NCBI GenBank assembly: GCA_019245255.1
Contig: JAFARV010000570.1
Coordinates: forward strand, 1-9,065
Origin: Acidobacteriaceae bacterium
Lineage (GTDB): Bacteria > Acidobacteriota > Terriglobia > Bryobacterales > Bryobacteraceae
Direction of reading: 5' to 3'
DNA length: 9,065 nucleotides
The notes below the pieces were generated by a model. It had not been told where the DNA came from and did no database searches. It saw only the letters and a program-made list of their open reading frames with translations. Below are positions 5,998-9,065 of the stretch, one piece after another; position 1 is the stretch's first letter; every line of letters starts with the position of its first letter. The position numbers were made by a program, and so were the translations under genes.

Positions 5998-6213
5998 ATG
6001 AAGAAGACCATCAACGTCGACGAGGCGCTGTTCCAAGAGGCCAAAGCGGCGTGCGGCGCCGCTACGGATACCGAAACGGTTCGTCTCGGACTCGAGGCGC
6101 TGGTCCGCCGGGCGGCCTATGAGCGGCTTCGGGCTCTTGCTGGAACTGAGCCGCAGGCGCAGGATGTTCCCCGGCGGCGTGAAAAGCCGATGCGTAGACA
6201 GCCTCGCACCTGA
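5998..6213 (+). CDS. vapB: VapB-type antitoxin
   Basis: 71 residues, normal for the family. The N-terminus MKKTINVDEALFQEAKAA, then TDTETVRLGLEALVRR and ERLRALAG, is the VapB_antitoxin pattern: one DNA-binding strand, two helices of a ribbon-helix-helix-like dimer, then an LxG near residue 49. By family it binds and neutralises VapC and represses the operon. The C-terminal tail, which in this family wraps the toxin, is strongly basic here (PRRREKPMRRQPRT) rather than the mixed acidic and aromatic tail I would expect, so toxin binding may use the LAGTEPQAQD stretch. The TGA stop overlaps the vapC start as TGATG, a sign of translational coupling. It is divergent from the YbjQ gene and seems to be transcribed without a leader. 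Confidence 0.88.
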   Translation: MKKTINVDEALFQEAKAACGAATDTETVRLGLEALVRRAAYERLRALAGTEPQAQDVPRRREKPMRRQPRT

Positions 6214-6605
6214 TGGTCCTGGTCGATACCTCCGTATGGATTCGTTTCCTTGCCAACCGGGCGCCTTACGTGCAGGAATTGGGCGCACTGCTGATGGCTG
6301 ACGAGGTGGCCGGACACGAACTGGTTTATGGGGAACTCCTCATTGGCGACCGTGGCGGGCGACGAAAGATGTTAGCTGCTTACGAACGTATTCGGCACGC
6401 GAGCGCGGTTCCTCACCGCGATGTCGTGGAGTTCGTTCGTGTCAGGAAACTACATGGCCGCGGCGCGGGTTGGATTGACGTTCACCTGATCGCCGCGGCC
6501 ATTGTGGCACGATTCGATTTCTGGACAGCCGACGCCCGCGTCGAGGCCATCGCTATGGAACTCGGTGTTGCTTATCGGGGATCCGGCGGCGGGTTCAGCC
6601 GGTAG
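6213..6605 (+). CDS. vapC: VapC-type PIN-domain toxin ribonuclease
   Basis: 130 residues, standard PIN-domain length. The acidic set that binds the metal is complete: Asp5 in VLVDTSVW, Glu41 in LVYGELLIG, Asp89 in GWIDVHLIAAA and Asp107 in FWTADARVEAIA. By family it is a magnesium- or manganese-dependent endoribonuclease that cuts tRNA or rRNA when free of VapB. The intact active site suggests it is functional. Its ATG shares one base with the vapB stop (TGATG), so the two are coupled. Its last 11 bases overlap the end of the convergent gatA gene. The cellular RNA target cannot be told from sequence. Confidence 0.93.
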   Translation: MVLVDTSVWIRFLANRAPYVQELGALLMADEVAGHELVYGELLIGDRGGRRKMLAAYERIRHASAVPHRDVVEFVRVRKLHGRGAGWIDVHLIAAAIVARFDFWTADARVEAIAMELGVAYRGSGGGFSR

Positions 6606-8037
6606 TTGCCTGCTCGTAGTTCCAGGCAATGCGAAACATGGTTTCTTCGTCGAAGTGCTTCGTGAAGATCTGCAGTCCTATGGGCAAACCATCGGGTGAA
6701 GCGCCACACGGAACGCTCATGCAGGGGACGCCGGCGAGATCGCCCGTCAAAGTGTAGACGTCCGACAGATACATAGCGAGCGGATCATCAACTTTCTCGC
6801 CGATTTTAAACGCGGGAAACGGAGATACGGGCGTGATGAGGGCATCGACGTCCTGGAAGGCGTTGGTGAAATCGCGGGCGATGAGATTGCGGACTCGCTG
6901 CGCCTTTAGATAGTAAGCATCGTAATAGCCGGCGCTCAACACGTAAGTGCCGAGCATAATGCGGCGCTTTACTTCCGTTCCAAAACCGGCGCCCCGGCTG
7001 TTCCGATACATGTCGATCAACGTGTCCCCGTCGACGCGAGCCGAGTAACGAACACCGTCGTAGCGGGCCAGATTGGAACTGGCTTCGGCTGTCGCAATGA
7101 TGTAGTAACAAGACAGCGCGTATTTGGTGTGAGGAAGGCTGACCTCGCGCACATCGCAGCCAAGCTTCTCAAGTTGCTCGACAGCGGAGTGGACTACATC
7201 GCCCGTTTCGGCGCCAAGCCCCTCGAAATACTCCTTGGGAAGACCCAACTTCAGCCCGGAAATCGGGCGTTTCATCGCCGCGTGGTAGTCATTAACCGGT
7301 GCGAAGGCCGAAGTGGAGTCCTGATCATCGCGGCCTGCGATGACGCCGAGAACCGTTGCGGCATCTGCAACCGTACGCGCGAAGGGACCGACGTGATCGA
7401 GCGAGCTCGCGTAGGCGACCAGGCCGTAACGCGACACACGGCCGTACGTTGGCGTGACACCTACGACGCCGCAGAAGCTGGCTGGCTGGCGGATGGAGCC
7501 ACCCGTGTCTGAGCCGAGAGCAACGACGGCGGTACCTTGTGCAACCACAGCAGCCGATCCGCCACTGGACCCGCCGGGGACACGGTCGAGGGCCTTAGGA
7601 TTGCGAACGGGGCCATACGCGGAGTTTTCATTCGATGAACCCATGGCGAACTCGTCGCAGTTGGTTTTTCCGATAATGAGTGCGCCTTCGCTTTCGAGCC
7701 GGATAACGGTGGTGGCATCGTACGGCGGAATGTAGTTTTCGAGAATGCGCGAGCCGCAGGTGGTCCGAATGCCTTCGGTGACAATCACGTCCTTAATGGC
7801 GACGGGAACACCTGCGAGGACGCCCACGTACTCATTTTTGGCGATGCTCTCGTCAACGCGGCGCGCTTGTGACAAAGCGCGTTCGGGCGAGAACGTCAGA
7901 TAGGCATTGGTCGACGGGTTTTCTTTTTCAGCGAACCCAATGGCCGCGTGCGCGACCTCTACGGCCGAGAACTCCTTCTTAGTAAGGCCGTCACGGATCG
8001 CGGGTATGGTCAGCGAGGCGATGTTGTTCAAACTCAT
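6595..8037 (-). CDS. gatA: Aspartyl/glutamyl-tRNA amidotransferase subunit A
   Basis: 480 residues, the normal length. This amidase-signature subunit releases ammonia from glutamine and passes it to GatB, which converts Glu-tRNA(Gln) (and Asp-tRNA(Asn) in many bacteria) to the correct aminoacyl-tRNA in the cytoplasm. The Ser-cisSer-Lys triad is visible: Lys82 in PVAIKDVI, Ser157 in VPGGSSGGSA and nucleophile Ser181 in GSDTGGSIRQPA, with the spacing of known GatA. ALIIGKTNCDEFAMGSSNEN (119-138) and GRVSRYGLVAYASSLDHVG are further family signatures. It begins at ATG 8037, which overlaps the gatC stop as ATGA, so it is translationally coupled. gatB is not in the window. Its 3' end overlaps vapC by 11 bases on the opposite strand. 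Confidence 0.97.
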   Translation of the reverse strand: MSLNNIASLTIPAIRDGLTKKEFSAVEVAHAAIGFAEKENPSTNAYLTFSPERALSQARRVDESIAKNEYVGVLAGVPVAIKDVIVTEGIRTTCGSRILENYIPPYDATTVIRLESEGALIIGKTNCDEFAMGSSNENSAYGPVRNPKALDRVPGGSSGGSAAVVAQGTAVVALGSDTGGSIRQPASFCGVVGVTPTYGRVSRYGLVAYASSLDHVGPFARTVADAATVLGVIAGRDDQDSTSAFAPVNDYHAAMKRPISGLKLGLPKEYFEGLGAETGDVVHSAVEQLEKLGCDVREVSLPHTKYALSCYYIIATAEASSNLARYDGVRYSARVDGDTLIDMYRNSRGAGFGTEVKRRIMLGTYVLSAGYYDAYYLKAQRVRNLIARDFTNAFQDVDALITPVSPFPAFKIGEKVDDPLAMYLSDVYTLTGDLAGVPCMSVPCGASPDGLPIGLQIFTKHFDEETMFRIAWNYEQATTG

Positions 8038-8333
8038 CGCTCGATCACCCTAGGGACCTTGTAATAGCCGGCGCCGCCGGCAGGTGCATTTGCCAGCGCG
8101 TCATAGTTGCTGAGCGAAGTATGGGGCACATCCTCCCGCATAGACGCGGTTTCGTCACCCTCGAACAGGACCTGCGCCATGGGCTGCACATCGGAGGTGT
8201 CCAATTCGTTCAATTGTTCAATGTGAGTCAGGATCTGCCCCAGGTCAGTCGACAGGCGATGTACTTCATTTTCTGAAAGCCGCAGGTTAGCCAGATCGGC
8301 AACATAACGGACCTCTTTTTCAGTCAGGGTCAA
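8034..8333 (-). CDS. gatC: Aspartyl/glutamyl-tRNA amidotransferase subunit C
   Basis: 99 residues, typical of GatC, the small subunit that wraps around and stabilises GatA in the GatCAB complex. The N-terminal MTLTEKEVRYVADLANLRLS and the later LGQILTHIEQLNELDTSDVQP and MREDVP are classic family motifs. The start codon is TTG 8333, chosen because it gives the usual MxLT N-terminus; TTGA overlaps the stop of the upstream DciA-like gene. A weak GAGAG lies upstream. The stop overlaps the gatA ATG by four bases. The tight overlaps fix the gene order DciA-like, gatC, gatA in one transcript. Confidence 0.95.
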   Translation of the reverse strand: MTLTEKEVRYVADLANLRLSENEVHRLSTDLGQILTHIEQLNELDTSDVQPMAQVLFEGDETASMREDVPHTSLSNYDALANAPAGGAGYYKVPRVIER

Positions 8334-8749
8334 GCGGTAGCTCTCTTGCGCGAAAGTCGATATACCTTCTTTAGCACAGGGTCCTGAATACGTTCGGCTT
8401 CATCCTCCGGGCGCACCGGAATGAGGGGAGCATCCGGTCTTCGCGACTCAGCTCGCTGCGGCTGCCGTTTTGGAATGGCGACGCGAAACTCGATCCCCTG
8501 AACAGCGTCGCTACCTGTGAGTTTCCGGATTCGCGCAAGGATTTGCGAGCTGAGAGCGAAGAGTTGCTTTTGCCAGGTGGCGTCCTCTACTTCAACAACA
8601 ACGTTGGTGCGAACCAGCGACACTCTGGCAGTGTGTTTCGCGATGGTTTTACCAACTGCCACCGGCCATAAGCTGCGAATCACGTCCTCTTCGGCCACAA
8701 CGCGCCGGGCGTATTTGTTATTTGTGATGAGCTTCGCCGCACGTTCCAT
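8330..8749 (-). CDS. DciA-like (DUF721) protein, putative replicative helicase loader/operator
   Basis: 139 residues. The DUF721 pattern is clear: SLWPVAVGKTIAKHT (26-40) with the family Trp-Pro and Val-Gly, then VVVEVEDATWQKQLFALSSQ (50-69) with the conserved Trp and Leu, and GIEFRVAIP (95-103). DUF721 includes DciA, which acts with the DnaB helicase in bacteria that lack DnaC or DnaI. The C-terminal part (105-139) is basic and probably disordered. It starts at ATG 8749 with only a weak GGACGAG upstream. It is the first gene of the unit with gatC and gatA, whose TTG start overlaps its stop. Family assignment is good; whether it loads helicase here is inferred. Confidence 0.85.
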   Translation of the reverse strand: MERAAKLITNNKYARRVVAEEDVIRSLWPVAVGKTIAKHTARVSLVRTNVVVEVEDATWQKQLFALSSQILARIRKLTGSDAVQGIEFRVAIPKRQPQRAESRRPDAPLIPVRPEDEAERIQDPVLKKVYRLSRKRATA

Positions 8750-8827
8750 GGTGCTCGTCCAGTTCAGAAAACAACCCGCCGTGGGGGAGAAGCTGATCGG
8801 TGCTGCCGTTCTAGAGCGGTGTTGAGA

Positions 8828-8836
8828 AGTGTAGCA
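8828..8836 (-). promoter_or_regulatory. Possible extended -10 promoter of the DciA-like/gatCA unit
   Basis: Reverse-strand TGC-TACACT (8836-8828) fits an extended -10 (TGN plus TACACT), about 80 bases before ATG 8749. No -35 box is evident. It lies in the 113-base gap after the upstream glycosidase-like gene, the only room for a promoter. Nothing else is seen in the gap. Confidence 0.3.
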
Positions 8837-8862
8837 TGAGCGTTGCGGTTCCCGAGCACAGG

Positions 8863-9065
8863 CTAACCAGGACCGAAATCGATCCGGGTAACGCTGGCGG
8901 CTGGAAACGTGAATTGCAGATGAGAGCTTTCCAGTTTGCGGTCGAAATGAGAAGGTACAACGTGTTCGGGATACACTTCGTCGTTCACCTGGTAGATATC
9001 GGATGATGCGAGTTGCTGGATGCGGACCGAATTTCTCCCCGTGAAGCCGTCCAGTGCAATTTCCG
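8863..9065 (-). CDS. C-terminal end of a probable glycoside hydrolase (alpha-L-arabinofuranosidase-like), runs off right edge
   Basis: The reverse strand is open from the right edge to TAG 8865-8863, giving 66 C-terminal residues. The order of features, EIALDGFTG, VRIQQLASSDIYQVND, YPEHVVPS and the closing FTFPAASVTRIDFG, resembles the final beta-sandwich of alpha-L-arabinofuranosidases of the GH51 type, where a strand of the form 'lPa-Svtvl' ends the protein after an N...P..V.P segment. The catalytic barrel lies outside the window, so the family cannot be proved; other beta-sandwich-ended glycosidases are possible. Coding is well supported by the open frame and its clean end before the intergenic gap. 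It lies upstream on the same strand as the DciA-like gene, with 113 bases between. Confidence 0.55.
   Translation of the reverse strand, partial: EIALDGFTGRNSVRIQQLASSDIYQVNDEVYPEHVVPSHFDRKLESSHLQFTFPAASVTRIDFGPG

Noticed and set aside
7129..7735. Two plus-strand open frames of 127 and 93 codons inside the gatA region
   Set aside because: Both are antisense to the conserved GatA coding sequence and have no recognisable motif.
8517..8825. Plus-strand open frame of 102 codons
   Set aside because: Antisense to the DciA-like gene and its upstream gap; no motif or ribosome binding site.

Overview
The window is a gene-dense piece of a moderately GC-rich bacterial chromosome. The gene set suggests an Acidobacteriota member of the Solibacter/Bryobacter type: a CheB/CheR hybrid, a NarL-type response regulator, a long secreted Ntn-hydrolase with extra modules, GatC-GatA behind a DciA-like gene, VapBC, and short TTAGC-type intergenic repeats. 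This placement rests on gene content and style, not on a marker gene, so treat it as probable. I see no rRNA, tRNA, CRISPR array, insertion sequence or phage gene.

Layout. (1) 1-989, minus: 5' part of a CheB/CheR hybrid that runs off the left edge. (2) 1190-1854: two short paralogous genes of unknown function facing each other tail to tail; the plus copy has a long extra tail. (3) 2069-2707, plus: an orphan NarL/FixJ-type response regulator with a very strong ribosome binding site. (4) 2711-2745: five tandem TTAGCNN-like heptamers between two convergent genes. (5) 2756-5500, minus: a 914-residue secreted protein with a jelly-roll-like N-terminal domain, a phospholipase B-like/C45-like Ntn-hydrolase core and a C-terminal part resembling a degenerate M1 peptidase tail. 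(6) 5552-5896, minus: a YbjQ/UPF0145 protein. (7) 5998-6605, plus: a VapBC toxin-antitoxin pair whose toxin end overlaps the end of gatA. (8) 6595-8749, minus: a tightly coupled DciA-like/gatC/gatA unit with 4-base overlaps. (9) 8863-9065, minus: the 3' end of a probable glycoside hydrolase, possibly an alpha-L-arabinofuranosidase.

How the genes fit together. Only two units are clear. The DciA-like gene, gatC and gatA form a translationally coupled operon; GatC and GatA belong to the amidotransferase that makes Gln-tRNA(Gln) and/or Asn-tRNA(Asn), and gatB is not in this window. VapB and VapC form a toxin-antitoxin module divergent from the YbjQ gene. The CheB/CheR hybrid and the response regulator are both signalling proteins but lie on opposite strands with other genes between, so a shared pathway is only possible. 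The points most worth a second look are the facing paralog pair, the multi-module Ntn-hydrolase, the heptamer array, and the YbjQ/vapB divergent region, where both genes have a -10-like box 7 bases from the start codon and no Shine-Dalgarno sequence.
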